Part shown: one piece after another, positions 1 to 11,429 of the stretch
Layout: the number at the start of each line of letters is the position of its first letter
Position numbering within the stretch: position 1 is the first letter of the stretch
Assembly: GCA_947646735.1 (NCBI GenBank)
Contig: CANTFK010000990.1
Location: forward strand, 62,001 to 126,000
Source: Peronospora farinosa
Taxonomy: Eukaryota > Oomycota > Peronosporomycetes > Peronosporales > Peronosporaceae
DNA: 64,000 nucleotides
Direction of reading: 5' to 3'
The notes under the pieces: model-generated
The model's database searches: none
What the model saw: only the letters and a program-made list of their open reading frames with translations
What the model was told of the DNA's origin: nothing
Translations under genes and position numbers: made by a program

Positions 1-300
1 GTTGGATCATTCCAGTACATTGAAAAGCCGGAACGTTGGATCTCCAATCATTTTCTTAGCATCATTCAAAACTACTATGCACCTGTCTGATGTAGGTATG
101 TATGTATATCCATCGTTTGGCCTGGATACCCTTGTCATACCAATACCTTGTTTCAATCAGTTTTGTTGCTTGTATAAACTCTTTATCCGCTTTCCATACA
201 AAAACGAAATTGATTCGATTTTCATTTCAATCGATTGTCGTAGGTCAAGCAGATGTGACAGCCAAAATGGCGTCCTGCCATCACGAACAGCTCAACTTGA
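1..300. other. Upstream region of the FUSC-like gene
   Basis: No supportable gene. The run TTCATTTCAATCG at about 221-233 resembles an oomycete initiator (TCATTYY) and lies about 70 bases before the ATG at 301, so it is a possible transcription start. This is a match by eye only. Confidence 0.3.
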
Positions 301-3300
301 ATGCTCACTTTGAATCACATTGAATATCTCCAAATGCAAAGCATACCTCTTCGTCCTAATAACTCGAACGCAGCAGGTGTTGAACCATTGATGCCATCGC
401 ATAATGACCATGTGTCCGTGAATGTGAATTCGTCCGAAATGCCATCAACGTTCACCACCAGCACGGGGGGCGACTTTTATGTTGATTTACAATATCCGCC
501 GCCTCAATCGCAGTCCATGCGTTTACGTCTCCGAAAACGAGCTTCTAGTAATCCATCTCTATCGAATGCAGTGGCCGAGAACCTCCGTCGACGAGTCGAT
601 CGTGTTAAAAAGAACAAGCACCCGAAAGAGATGCGAATGTTCAAACAACGTTTGCAATTGGCAGTCCGTATTGCAATCGGAGTCCTGTTGGCTGACGTGG
701 TGCAAACCCGTGGAAGTGATCGGGAATGGCTCTTGTTGCCATCCAATTACTACCTTGGAGGCCTCACGGTCGCCTCGATGATGGTCATCTACGCTGCCTC
801 CAATACAGTAGGTGGCGTGCTGGAACAGGTGTGGCAGATTGATGTGGGCGTTGCCATTGCACTATTGTACAATTTTGTGGTGTTCGCATGTGTCCCGATA
901 ACCCAAGGCAACCTTATGACTGTCTCCAAAAACCTGAAAGGCAGCACGTATTACGTTAGTCTGCAAGATTGGGGTACGACCCTCCCGTTGCTTGCACTCT
1001 TTACACTAGTAGTACTGCTGTTACCTATCGTACGTCGAGTGAGATACAAGTTTCATGTTGTGGTGCTCATGATGGACTAACGTGCTTGTTGTGCGGTATT
1101 CAAGCAAAGGAACGTGAAAAAATTTGCTGTCAGCACCAACTTGTATTTCAGTACGTTTTCCAGTAGTCAGGAAGGATTTCGGTTTGATGCTACGAGTAAT
1201 CACAACTTCATGCTTATTGCTTTGTTGTCACAGCATTGACAATTGTCAACCCAATGAATCCGATATTCACCACAGCGCTCAAAGACAACTCGGATGGCAA
1301 TAGTTATTATGGCAAGAATAACCTGCTCAAACAGCTAGCCATCTACAGCGCTGTGGGCGTTGTTGGCACTTTGATCGCGCTCGTAATCATGATACTTCCT
1401 TATCCGATCTTGTACGTCAGATAACAGCATTGGATAGGTACATCCATCACTGTTTGAGTTACGACGAGTACTTACCATTGGTATGTTAGTGCGATGCGAA
1501 AATTACGGAGGCACATGGCTGCGTCGCCGCATGATATCCGTGATATTCTGAACCTGATAGTCGATTCGTATTGTTTCCGCGCCAAGGATATCAAGAAAAT
1601 GGACTTCTTTAAGCTGAGACTTGATCGGCTGCTGGAGAATGCACATGAGCGTCTCGCGACTATGGAGTCACTGTTGAGTGACTGCTGGTGGGAAGAGCTT
1701 GTTGGGTTCGGCGCTTGCTTCCACTTCAACAAGACTGTGGCCAAGCAGCTTGTACAACTGTATGCAAAGCTTCTTGCAGACTTGCACTCAATGAAATTTG
1801 CCATTGAAGCAGAGACATGCCATTGGACGCATGTTGTACTGCTCAAGAAGATGCAGACGCAATTCTACGTGCTGCAAATTGAAGCAAACGATTTGCTTGA
1901 GGACATCTCGCTCGAGATCGTACATTCATCTCGAAGTAAGTACCTGTTTTTGTTAATGTCGTTTCTTGTGAGCTAACATCTTTTTTGTTTGGTTTGGTGT
2001 TGGTCAGGTATGTCTTCACCAAAATTTGCCAGTCTAAAGCGGGCAGTAGAACAGCTCATGGGAAAGTACACGATACTCTACGGCAACTTGCTTTCGGCTG
2101 ATGTCCACACAGCACATGATGTGGGCAAAACGATGCCACTAAACGTATTCGTGTACTCGTTTCACGTATTTGTGATTTCATTGCTAGACTTTGAAGGTAC
2201 TTTCAATGGGAAGAATTTCTCGGCGCGGTACCGAGTCAGAAATTTTCTGAAGCTAGCATACCAAGGTTTGCTGCACCCTACCAACTACCCGCGCCGTCTT
2301 ATTATCTTCGCATTTCGGACAACATTGGCAATTATATTTGGAATTTGCTGCTCAACTTTCATCTTTGCTTTCAGTTCTACTGCGCCTACAGCCATCGCAA
2401 TGGTTGCCGAAGATAATATTGGCGGTACCTATGGAAATACGGTGAACCGCGTCGGAGGTTTGGTGGCGGGAACAGTGGTGCCATCCATATTTAGCTTTTT
2501 CGTGTGCGCAGTGGTGGATGATGACGTGTACAATACGCTGAACAACATTGTATTGTTCGTGTGGACTGTTGGGTCCATGTACGTATGGTTTTGTGGCCGA
2601 TATATGGCACTGGCTGGAATGACGTCAGCTTTCATGGCTGCCTCGGTGTTACTCGACCACGGTTGCCGAAATACATCGTCCTCAACGACGGTATCATACG
2701 CAAGTCTCACTCAGAATGCCCTAGGTATTCTCATCCTGATGGTTGTGGAACTTGTGATTTACCCTCGCAGCTCGCGCGGCCTACTTCGTAGTAATATACA
2801 GCAATTATTGATGCAGTACCGCCGAGTGTTTCGCGACGTATTTCGTCACCACATTGCGTACAATCGTCCAGCACGCATTTCCACAGGACCTCTCACTGAA
2901 GAAGACATCGAGACAGCTAATGCTCTGCTAAGTCGCACTCAGATTAAGGCGTTGAAATTTCAGATGAAGACCGCAATCCCTGAGCTGTTGAAGACTCAAG
3001 CGAACCTCCTAGATGGCTCTACCATGGAGCCAACCTTGTGGAAGCCGCCGTTCTCTACATCGAAGTACACAAAAGTTTTAGCCGTTTGCCGCGAACTTCT
3101 CGATCGAATCGATGTTTTTGTGGACCTCATTGACTGGCACGAAAATCGTCGAAGCAGCGGAAAAGACAAGCTTTTGCGACGTTGGCACCAGAGTCGGATC
3201 GACGCTGAATGCACTGCAGCATTTACTGCAGCACAGGAACCTCCCTCTCCGACTTCAGCAGCCGTCGCAGAAATGGTGGGTGAGGAAAGGTTTCGAACTG

Positions 3301-4292
3301 GAAACTCTTTGTCACCACAGTCTCCATCCTCACCGCTGCCCAACGTAACTACAACATCGCCTGCTGTGGCAAAAATCAAGTGGGACCAGAGTTTGGCAAT
3401 CGTAGAGGTTGGTATTGTCGAAGCCTTTGATACACTAGCGACTTTGTTCGGAGTAGAGTTTTCAGGCTCAAATGCAGAAGATCACGCGATCTACTTGCAG
3501 ATGAAGGAAGCCTTTCGTATCGCCGACGTGCACCGTCGCGGTGTTGTAGATGTCTCGGAGCTTAGTCTTTTGCTGGAAAAGCTCATGCCGTACGCTGGTA
3601 GCCAAGGCATCGAAGGAATGGAACAGTATGTGGACGAATTCATGCAGCTGGTGGACAAGGACAACGACGGCAAGATTTCGTTCAGCGAGTTCATGCAGGC
3701 GCTAAACGAAGGTTTTCGACTGGAGCTCGAGATCTACGATGATCAACCGCAAGTTCCGATATCGGACGTGGTGACGCCCAATGGAGCACAGCCTACTCCC
3801 TCCAGTGGCATTCGCTTGCTTCATAGAAGCACACTTCGCCGCAACTCTATCCAATCCATGCAGGCAGACGAATCTGAAGATCCCTCAACTCCTGGCAGAC
3901 AAAAGCACGTTACTGTTGTTGCTCCGTCACCTCGACCTCGTCGATCATCCAATTTCGTCGACATGGCAGCCTACCAGATGTCAAATCTCACATCTACCCT
4001 TTCCGAGGATACGAGGCCAATGATGAACCCCAGCCGACGATATCTCTTCCGTGGTATGTCATCAGCTAGCGAAAGTTCCGCACCTGAAGCTTTGCTCAAT
4101 GTCGAATCTTTCACACTGACAGAAGCTGCGATGGCTTTGAAAGAGAGTTATGGGGAGTGTTTGCTGGGATACGTAGACGACCACAGCAAACGCGTAACGA
4201 TGGAGGATTTCATTCTTATGAGCTGCGTCATCAGCGCTTGTGAAAATATCGCCGAGAATTTGACACGTTTGAACACACTGGCGGCTTCATAG
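301..4292 (+). CDS. FUSC/aromatic-acid-exporter-like membrane protein with EF-hands, copy 1
   Basis: Four exons fit: 301-1029, about 1171-1411, 1490-1935 and 2008-4292. Introns 1412-1489 (GTACGT...TTAG) and 1936-2007 (GTAAGT...CAG) join the frames exactly; intron 1030-1170 is less certain. The product would be about 1,230 residues. It shows two sets of membrane spans: exon 1 to exon 2, then the start of exon 4, where LIIFAFRTTLAIIFG and GGLVAGTVVPSIFSFF can be seen. This two-block layout is usual for FUSC/ArAE efflux proteins. After a long cytosolic region a canonical EF-hand loop, DKDNDGKISFSE, lies near 3655-3690, preceded by a degenerate one (DVHRRGVVDVSE, about 3528-3563). Calcium-tuned export of organic or aromatic anions is an inference. 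Exon 2 needs one extra base near 1220 to stay in frame, so it is either a sequence error or an early lesion. Two damaged copies lie at 45-47 kb and 59.8-61.9 kb. Confidence 0.72.
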
Positions 4293-5385
4293 ACGACGAC
4301 CAGTGCATCGTGGTAGAACACTTGGTAATTCTCAGTTTGCCATGTACTCATAGCGTAAGCAAAAGACTTACGTAGTGTAAGGGTCGGCTAGCGAGGCGCA
4401 TGCTTCAATTAGTTGCTGTGCAAAGATCTTTACGAAGGTGAAGACTACAGTGGCAAGTGTTTGCAGTGAAAAGCGGACGTATTGGCTTCGCCAATTTCAC
4501 CACTAAAGCATAACGCAGAGAAGATATCGCGCTGGTGTTGCGGTTTCTTCTCCATTGATGAAGCTGAATGTGTATACAAGGCGAGCCGAGTCACCTCGTC
4601 GAGACTCGATTAGTGACAGAGTTCCTTTAGAAACTTCATGACACCCGACAAACAGCCATAGCGTTATCAAGTGTTGATCAAGCGCAAGCTTTTCGAAGCT
4701 GCGCACTGCCAGGTTGGACTTGGCTAAATAACTAACTACCTGCGTGACACGAGCTTAGACTTTACACTGAGCTAGGAGCAGGATCGGACCCGGTAACCTT
4801 GTCAATAGCGAACCTTCTGCGACGCCTATACATGATAATACATCTATTATTTTAACCACAAGTTGTAGGACCATTGAAACGTGCTGCTAGTACTGCAATC
4901 AAAACCGCATAAGGAATCGTCAGCCTTCGCTTTAGGAAACTTAAAACCAATAAAGACATCGATATTTCCTTGATACAGCTCAAGAACATACAAACTAATA
5001 GGTAGGCCAAGAACATGTTCTACTCAAATTACTATGCAGCCCTAAAAGGACGAAACTTTGGGGAAACCGCATGCTGTTCTACATTTTGGACCTGCAACGT
5101 CTGAAGCAAACTACTTGCTAAATTTATCAGTGGCAGCGCAGATTACAGATAAATGAAACTCAAAACTTCATGCTAAGTGTTTATTCGATCTTAAACGTTT
5201 CTTCTACATATCGGTCTAAGTTTGCAAAACCTTCTTCGTAAGACGCGACCAAAACCAATCTACATCGCGGTGAGCACCACCACCACCGTGTCAAACGGCC
5301 CATCAGCGTTGTGCATAGCAAGATTCAAAAGTGCAGGAACTACTGGATTAACGACTGTGTGACAGTAAAAAAGTTCCTCACCAAA
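4293..5385. repeat. Non-coding spacer; first 0.6 kb is duplicated twice in the window
   Basis: No gene seen. Bases 4293 to about 4920 recur inverted at about 44954-45511, and to about 4850 in direct orientation at 61940-62500, each time just downstream of a FUSC-like gene copy. The remainder (about 4920-5385) is unique here and holds the 3' side of effector 1. Confidence 0.75.
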
Positions 5386-6108
5386 TTATCGTAGCTTTTT
5401 AGACTGTGAACGAGTGACTTTCGCGTACACTGCTTTCCAGCTTTTTCGTATCTCCTTCTCAAAACCTTCCAGCAATTCATTAAACTCACCATCCATCTTC
5501 TTATTTCGCGTCCAATCGGTGATAAAGCGAGTTTGGTGATCTTTAAACGATACGACTGCATCCTTATCATAATTAGAATTTATCGCCTGCATGATTTCTT
5601 TGTCCCCGAACTTATCTCGTAAAAACGAATATGATTCTTTTATATAACCTTTTGGATTATGAGCGTTGGTGTACGTGGCTACATTTCCTTCCCAATATGC
5701 GAACAGGGCGTGTCTAAGAAATTCAGGCAAAGTCATACGATTCAAAAACGTTTCCAATTCCTGGATGAGAGGGTGCTCCGGGATCTCAGAACGTTTATCT
5801 TTTTTAAGTTTCCCATAGTCATGCTTCATCTTGCTGGAAGAACCGCGAAACGGATTAAACTTCTTCATTGACTTCAATAATGAACTTGACGGATATTTAC
5901 CCTTTCCCTTGCTGGAATCACCAACAAGCGCTTCCAACTCAGGAGCCACCTCCAACTCAGGAGCCATATCAACTTCATCCGATAAGAAAGATGCGATTTT
6001 CTCATACTCTCCAAAATTACTCCTTTCTTCGCCATCGCCATCAGCTAAAACGTTGGTGCTGGCGATGGCGACTGCCGCAACAAGGAGTACGGGGTAGTAG
6101 AGACGCAT
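5386..6108 (-). CDS. Secreted EER-type effector candidate 1
   Basis: 240 residues from the ATG at 6106-6108, chosen because a strong signal peptide (MRLYYPVLLVAAVAIAS...) starts there; an upstream in-frame ATG would bury it. Cleavage is likely after residue 22, and EER follows at residues 27-29. There is no RXLR between them, which is the degenerate RXLR-EER pattern known in some downy mildews. The mature part has an acidic stretch, then a Lys-rich segment, then a helical region with spaced Trp and Tyr (for example FAYWEGN, DWTRNKK) that could be a WY-like fold. The first 29 codons, leader and promoter are shared with effectors 2 and 3; the rest is not. It is single-exon and lies tail-to-tail with FUSC copy 1. 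The role in the host is unknown. Confidence 0.8.
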   Translation of the reverse strand: MRLYYPVLLVAAVAIASTNVLADGDGEERSNFGEYEKIASFLSDEVDMAPELEVAPELEALVGDSSKGKGKYPSSSLLKSMKKFNPFRGSSSKMKHDYGKLKKDKRSEIPEHPLIQELETFLNRMTLPEFLRHALFAYWEGNVATYTNAHNPKGYIKESYSFLRDKFGDKEIMQAINSNYDKDAVVSFKDHQTRFITDWTRNKKMDGEFNELLEGFEKEIRKSWKAVYAKVTRSQSKKLR

Positions 6109-6134
6109 CGGGTACAACTTGTGCACTTGTGAGT

Positions 6135-6149
6135 GGAAAATGAAATGAG
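6135..6149 (-). promoter_or_regulatory. Oomycete Inr/FPR core promoter of effector 1
   Basis: Read on the minus strand this is CTCATTTCATTTTCC, matching the oomycete initiator (TCATTYY) joined to the flanking promoter region (AWTTTNC). It sits about 27 bases before the ATG. The identical string precedes effector 2. Confidence 0.6.
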
Positions 6150-6689
6150 TAAAATGTGCACTGGCCAACGGACAGGGTTGAGTCGTTCCCCTTTACAACC
6201 TTGTTGAAGTGCGTAAAGAGCCAGTCACCAGTAAAATTGTCTAACTCTGAGATAATACTTGTAAGACGCGGCTAGACCAAGTGCAGGCAGCCAGTTTTGA
6301 TGTAATGTTGTCGTAAGAACAGCCTTTTTATCTTTATTAGATAGGATTCACAGGTAATTGATACTTTACCAAGGTATAGAGTACTAGGAAACACTGGTGG
6401 CGGCTGTTCGCATCACTTGTAGTGCCGGACCGTATCAGCTGATCATCTACATAGCCTCGGTCGTGGTGTCTACAACCATGGCCAAATGTTTACTATGTAA
6501 GAGACATTCCACTTGCAAGCTTCTATGCTCGGGACAGTGTCGTCAATTGGCAAGGCTATCCTATGGTCGATCTGTCGTACCCCATGGAAATCCAGTTCGG
6601 AGTAATGTCGTTAACACATACACATAGACTGCATGCCAGCTAGTCGTTTCTTTGTGGGCTATTCAAGATCCAAGTCTATTTTGCTGAGT

Positions 6690-7185
6690 TCAGTCATGCA
6701 AAGCGATCGAGCGATCGTTTCCAGTAAGCGGGTGTTTTCCATCAAGCAATATGGTATTCTCATTAAGAAGGTGAAACATGACTTGTGTTCTAACAATATG
6801 ACGACACATTACATCCCCAAGCAAAGACCTCCAAAGAGCCGGCATACCAGTCCTCTTACCTTGGGCAGAAAGTCCTACATCATGACGCCTTATCTCTGCT
6901 TCGTGCGCCAAAAAGAGGCTGGGCAGCGTGTTAACTTGACGGAGAGCAATAGGCAGGAAATCCTGAAGAGTGAGGCTCCGATCAAAGAAATTAGCCAGCC
7001 TGGTCCGTCTGAGACAGCCAGTATAGTACCCGGCCTTTCTTTCAAGGCGCCACCTGTTCCTTGCATGTGATCGGATATGACCAACAATCTCACATGCACC
7101 TTGTTCATTAAAAGGCCTTTGTACTGTCTTACCTCTTGTCTTTGTATTCTTTGCTGTGGCAAAGGTGGTGTCTGACCTTTTTCTC
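6690..7185 (-). other. Unidentified open frame inside the effector repeat block
   Basis: Stop-to-stop this minus-strand frame runs about 165 codons (for example FFDRSLTLQDFLPIALRQ, then GKRTGMPALWRSLLGD) but has no early ATG; the first Met is in MAHEAEIRR at 6911. The same frame is present at about 23160-23640 (+), and a variant broken by a small insertion is at 63752-64000 (-). Retention in three copies may only reflect recent duplication. I recognise no family; a fragment of a transposon protein is possible. Confidence 0.3.
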
Positions 7186-7649
7186 TATCTAGGGCCACAG
7201 TTTGCTTGTACGACTTTGCATTTAGAGTCATGTATATCAATCGAAATATACCGTGGAATTCTTCTATATTTTGCAACATGTCTGACGTAGTCCTTGTCGG
7301 ATCATGTCGTGGTCCTCACAGTAAAAAGTCAACAAATATTATTCCTTGCGGCTTCAAGTTTAATGTCTTAACGTTATTCATATCGGACATTTCTGTCACT
7401 GCTATATAGTATTAACCTGCTTGATTGTACATGTGTCAAAGTTCTTGACTTGAATTTGTAAGCAGCAAGGAGAGCGTATGTCTGTACAAAGTGCCCTCCT
7501 GTATACACCGCGTAGTGGCCACCCTATGTAAGAGACATTTCGTCTGCAATTTTCTCTATGCTCGGGTCATGTCGTCGAATGGCAACTTGAACTGAATTTC
7601 CATCGCGTACAACAGAGCGACCATAGTCGATCCGAAAATTTGTGGGGTT

Positions 7650-7689
7650 CGACAGAGCGACCATAGTCTATCCTATGATCGCTCTGTCG
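7650..7689. repeat. Long hairpin with repeated GCGACCATAG words
   Basis: CGACAGAGCGACCATAG (7650-7666) pairs with CTATGATCGCTCTGTCG (7673-7689) with one mismatch and a 6-base loop; GGGG and CCCC runs extend it. Parts of the arm also occur near 6560-6585 and 7615-7632. The mirror copy is at about 22600-22660. Confidence 0.7.
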
Positions 7690-7860
7690 TACCCCCCGAA
7701 AATTTAGTTTGGGTTGTGTCGTCAAACTCGACAGCAGTAAGGGCAGATAAAGGCAGCAAGCAGTGGCTGAGCGATGGAAATGATAAGAGCAATAGCGGAT
7801 GTCTATGGGCTTTCGAATATCTACAGTTAGCTCACCACGCAGGGACGAGGAGGCAGATAA

Positions 7861-8460
7861 TGCGATTCACAATCCTACTGTGCCGCCAACATTGATGAGA
7901 CATCGCTTTTAACGTGCGCACGCATCGACTACAACGTCGGCAAATCTAATCTTGACGATCTAACCGGCTCAATAACTCACTGTACAAAGAGCGAGAAAGG
8001 CAGACAAGTCTATTTACTGGTCAGTCCATGATCTCCTGTAGGTAGTTAACCACACTAGCAACGCTGGAGGATCCAGTCATTGCCTATGGCTGGCAGCTCT
8101 TCTATGAAAGCCGGTCCGTTCTCACGGTTCTGATATAGCTATGTCGTAACACGCAGATAGTTGGGCGCCACGTACGGTTGCGTCCGCCCTGCAATGGAGA
8201 CGATTGATGAGCGCCCTCAGTTGGAGCTGAATCCTTCCCTAGATTAAAGCTTCATTGGCTTGCATCGGAATATTTGCAATGTGAGAAACGCTGTCCACGC
8301 GGTGTTGTCAGAGCATTGTGATCATGATGGTTATTGCGGCCTCCCACATCGTCCTCTAGGCTGTGGCGAGTTGATTTATGTCTTTTGGGTACCGGGCTAA
8401 CAGCTTTGCTGTGACTTGCGGCGAGATGCGTGGTACGCTACAGTTTGCACAATGCTTGAG
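7861..8460. other. Gene-free stretch, probable 3' end of the LINE remnant
   Basis: No intact frame. Minus-strand reading gives scattered retroelement-like segments that may be the far C-terminal part of the LINE described next. Confidence 0.3.
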
Positions 8461-11117
8461 CTAAATTAGTACCAAAAGTTTAGCTGCTCGGTAGCGTGGC
8501 GGTATCGTGTTTATAGCTGATTTTCCGTCATCGCGTGGCCGTGATCCCATATCTGAGCCGGTGACATCCAGAGCTGTGCGTTGCCACCTCGTATTCTGGC
8601 TCTTGGTGGCTAGCCGATCGATGACCTGCTTCAGCGGTGCTGCGAGACGACTTGCTGTTTCAGGAAAGTGAATAGTCGATGATAGGGAACCGTAGGCGGT
8701 GCGGACCATGGGACAGTCGTGGATCAGTGGGTTGGAAAATAGACAACCTTGTGTCGGATGAGCTTGCTCTTCGCTTGTTGGGTGAGTTCCTGCGATTTTC
8801 TCTTGACCAGTGGCGAATCGCCGTCGAAAATCCAAGGTATACCGTTGTGGCATTGAGTGAGCTATCTCTGAGGGTGATCAGATACAACAGAGAGAGAAAA
8901 CCTCCGAACCTTGCCTGGTCCAACCAGCACCCATGAGATGGCTTGCGTGAATGGTGGCTGATGACGTAGCCGAAGTGGGATTGGCACGCTACCGGATTTC
9001 CCACGTCTAGTGGCGGCGACGAAGTACGACTATGATCGCCCATTTTCGAAGTTTCGCATGCGAATAGCGGGGGCGTGGACGTCCGTGCTAATGCCGCTAA
9101 GACTTATTCTTGTGGGCCGGCTGCTGGATGTGGAGTTGCTCGAGGGAGACATCACCAATTCTGTCATACTTGGTTCGGGACAGCTCCGACGTCTGTGGTG
9201 TGAGAATTCAAGAGTTTTCACTCCACTGAAAAGTCTGCCATAAATCTTTGATCTCTTAGGGCCAAAACTCAACCACCTGAGCCTGACAGGAAAGAGGCAC
9301 AGAGAGGTGCAGTACCAGTCATTTTCTTCCCACCAACTGGTCAATGATGACCGAAGGTTCGGTTAATGATCCCGTACTCGTGCGAGGATATCCTCCGTTT
9401 GCGCGTTATCTGGCTTTAATGTGCAGCCAAGTTCATGAATTAGATCCGGATACCGCTCGGAAGACGGCGATACGATGTGTTGTACGCTCGGTCGATGCGT
9501 GCTGACGCTCGTGTTACGTGCACCATGCGTAATCCAGGACACCCACGCTGTGAGATACACATGCTCCGGCCGAGTAAGTGCCAGTAGCGCGTGTTTCACC
9601 TGCTGTGTTTTGATGGCGACGGGGACGGAAAAACGAGGCCAGTTTTTTCCTGCTAGTGTAAAGTAGGCTTGGAGCGACTTTGTATCTCCTGGGTTCGATC
9701 TTGTTGGACGATTTCCAGAAGAATTGTTTGTAGAGATGGTCTAGCTGTTTTAGCGCCCAGCAGGGGGTCTCGAAGACCGCTGCTGTGAACAAGATTGCGT
9801 GGAGAATTATCGCGTTGAGTATAAGGATACGGTGCTCGAGGGTCGTTAATACTCGCGTTGCAGTGAGGAAGCGCGCGCTGTGCATTTTTGATGCGGAGAG
9901 CTCACTTAATATTACGGAACTTTTGTGTCCCCACTTGATATCCGAGATACCTTGTAGTTGTTGACGGAACAACCATGCGATCCCTCGGTATGTGAGTTGA
10001 TGGATAGCCGTGTATAAGTAGATGATTTGGCTCTTTAGTTGGTTGCATTTGCATCCCCGATAGCCGTCCGAACTCAATAATACTTTCCATAGCCGATCGT
10101 AGTAAACTTGCGTTTAAGAGAAACAATGTGGAGTCGTCAACACTTCCCGAAAAAATGTGATTCTGTGTGTGTGCTCCCTCAAGTGTGAACTCCTGAAGTT
10201 GGGGCGACGTTTGTATTGCAACTGCTATATTTCTACTACCATTAGGAGAAGAAGGGAAGCAAGAGGACAGCCCTGCCGAAGACCCGACCCAACTGCCCGA
10301 ATGTTTGCTGTTGACTGTAAACCGTGCTGTCGTGTTGGTATGAAGCCATTGAATAAGCGCAAAAAGTGTCTCGTCAAATTAGTCTATCTAACCTTAAGTG
10401 GTTGCTAGATGTCTGATAGATCCTAAGCCTGGTTAGCAACGCCGGTTCCTCGTTCGTGATCGGTAGTTGTACGGAGGCAAGTGAAGGAGCGGTTGGCATA
10501 GCTTCACCATCCATTCCACATGTGTCGTCCAGCCGATTCCCCTCCGATGCAAGTCTTTCAAGCTCCATTGTGTACTGCTGCTGCCTACCCTCCGGGTCCG
10601 GTAGTGTTGGTAACAGCAGAGGTCCGATCAAATGCTGGAAAGTGTTTCTTGGGGTCCTGCGATCCTTAGAGAGCTGTCGTCCACTCTGTTGGTATAAATA
10701 CACTCCTGCTGTACAGTCCTGCGATGCTCCTCGAAAAGCTCATGTCTGCCAGGCCAGAAAATAGTTGTCTTTGCGTTGGGTTAGCCAGAGGATGGCGTGG
10801 TGACCCGCTGCGTCTTGTATGCAATAGGTAGGAAGGCCAGATTCCTCCGTTAAAATGTTCTACAAAGTTCATCACTCTGGGTAGGTGTTGTGCCTCCTGC
10901 ATGAACACCGTCAGATCGTCGACGAAAGCTGAAAATGATGCACCGCATAACTCCCTCCTGGCACTGTAGACCGATGATCCCGATGTCCTTTTAGATCGCA
11001 AACGCAAGAATTTCCGCCGCTACTCATTGTATAAAAAGCTTCTTGCACTTTAGCTTGATCATGCCGGCGTTTATTAAATTCAGGTACGATCTGTAAATGG
11101 ACATTGTATATCTCCAT
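8461..11117 (-). pseudogene. Decayed non-LTR (LINE) retrotransposon reverse transcriptase
   Basis: Minus-strand fragments keep the order of a LINE polyprotein. The RT active-site-like FVDDLTVF is at about 10926, YLGYQVG near 9946, then the post-RT segment LILNAIILHAILFTAAVFE with WALKQLDHLYKQFFW (about 9800-9700), followed by KHALLALT-type sequence at 9599-9363. The oomycete LINE post-RT region usually reads this way. Fragments sit in different frames with stops between them, and the endonuclease and N-terminal RT blocks are missing, so the element is dead and 5'-truncated. Confidence 0.72.
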
Positions 11118-11429
11118 GTCGGTATTCCCAGGTGCATTGTTGCACTAGTAAAAGTATCATTCCATTGTCATCCACACTTTTTGTTTAAGAAATACGAGCA
11201 CGTACCATATCTCGTCCTTGATTTGGGTTAGATAACAAGAAGTTGTTGGAGCGGGCAACTCTACTGATTCAACGTGCTACTATCCAAGGTCGGCAATATC
11301 CGCCGAGCCAGCCACTTCAGCCATGACGGATCTCGAACCGCAAGCTAAGTATGCTTTTTTTCTTTAGTAAAATCTCTTTATAGAGAAGAATCTTGGCTTC
11401 GTGAGCGCGAAAAAATTATTTTGATAGAA

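Larger units (their letters stand above)
6020..7860 (-). repeat. Effector 5' repeat block, copy L
   Basis: About 1.84 kb running upstream from the EER codons of effector 1. It is nearly identical, inverted, to 22434-24310 and in direct orientation to about 63105-64000. It includes the signal-peptide codons, the promoter, a 1 kb unit bounded by direct repeats (6493-6554 and 7523-7586, both starting CTATGTAAGAGACATT) and an open minus-strand frame (about 7185-6690) of unknown nature. Copies L and R differ by small indels. Confidence 0.85.

Noticed and set aside
2996..3379. 127-codon minus-strand frame inside FUSC copy 1
   Set aside because: Shadow of the strongly conserved sense exon; its composition follows the complementary codons.
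5386..6108. Canonical RXLR motif in effectors
   Set aside because: None of the three has Arg-x-Leu-Arg between the signal peptide and EER; only EER is present.
6890..7279. 129-codon minus-strand frame and its 122-codon mirror at 23072-23440
   Set aside because: Starts and N-terminal parts differ between copies L and R because of indels, and it overlaps a longer, better conserved open frame; no domain is visible.
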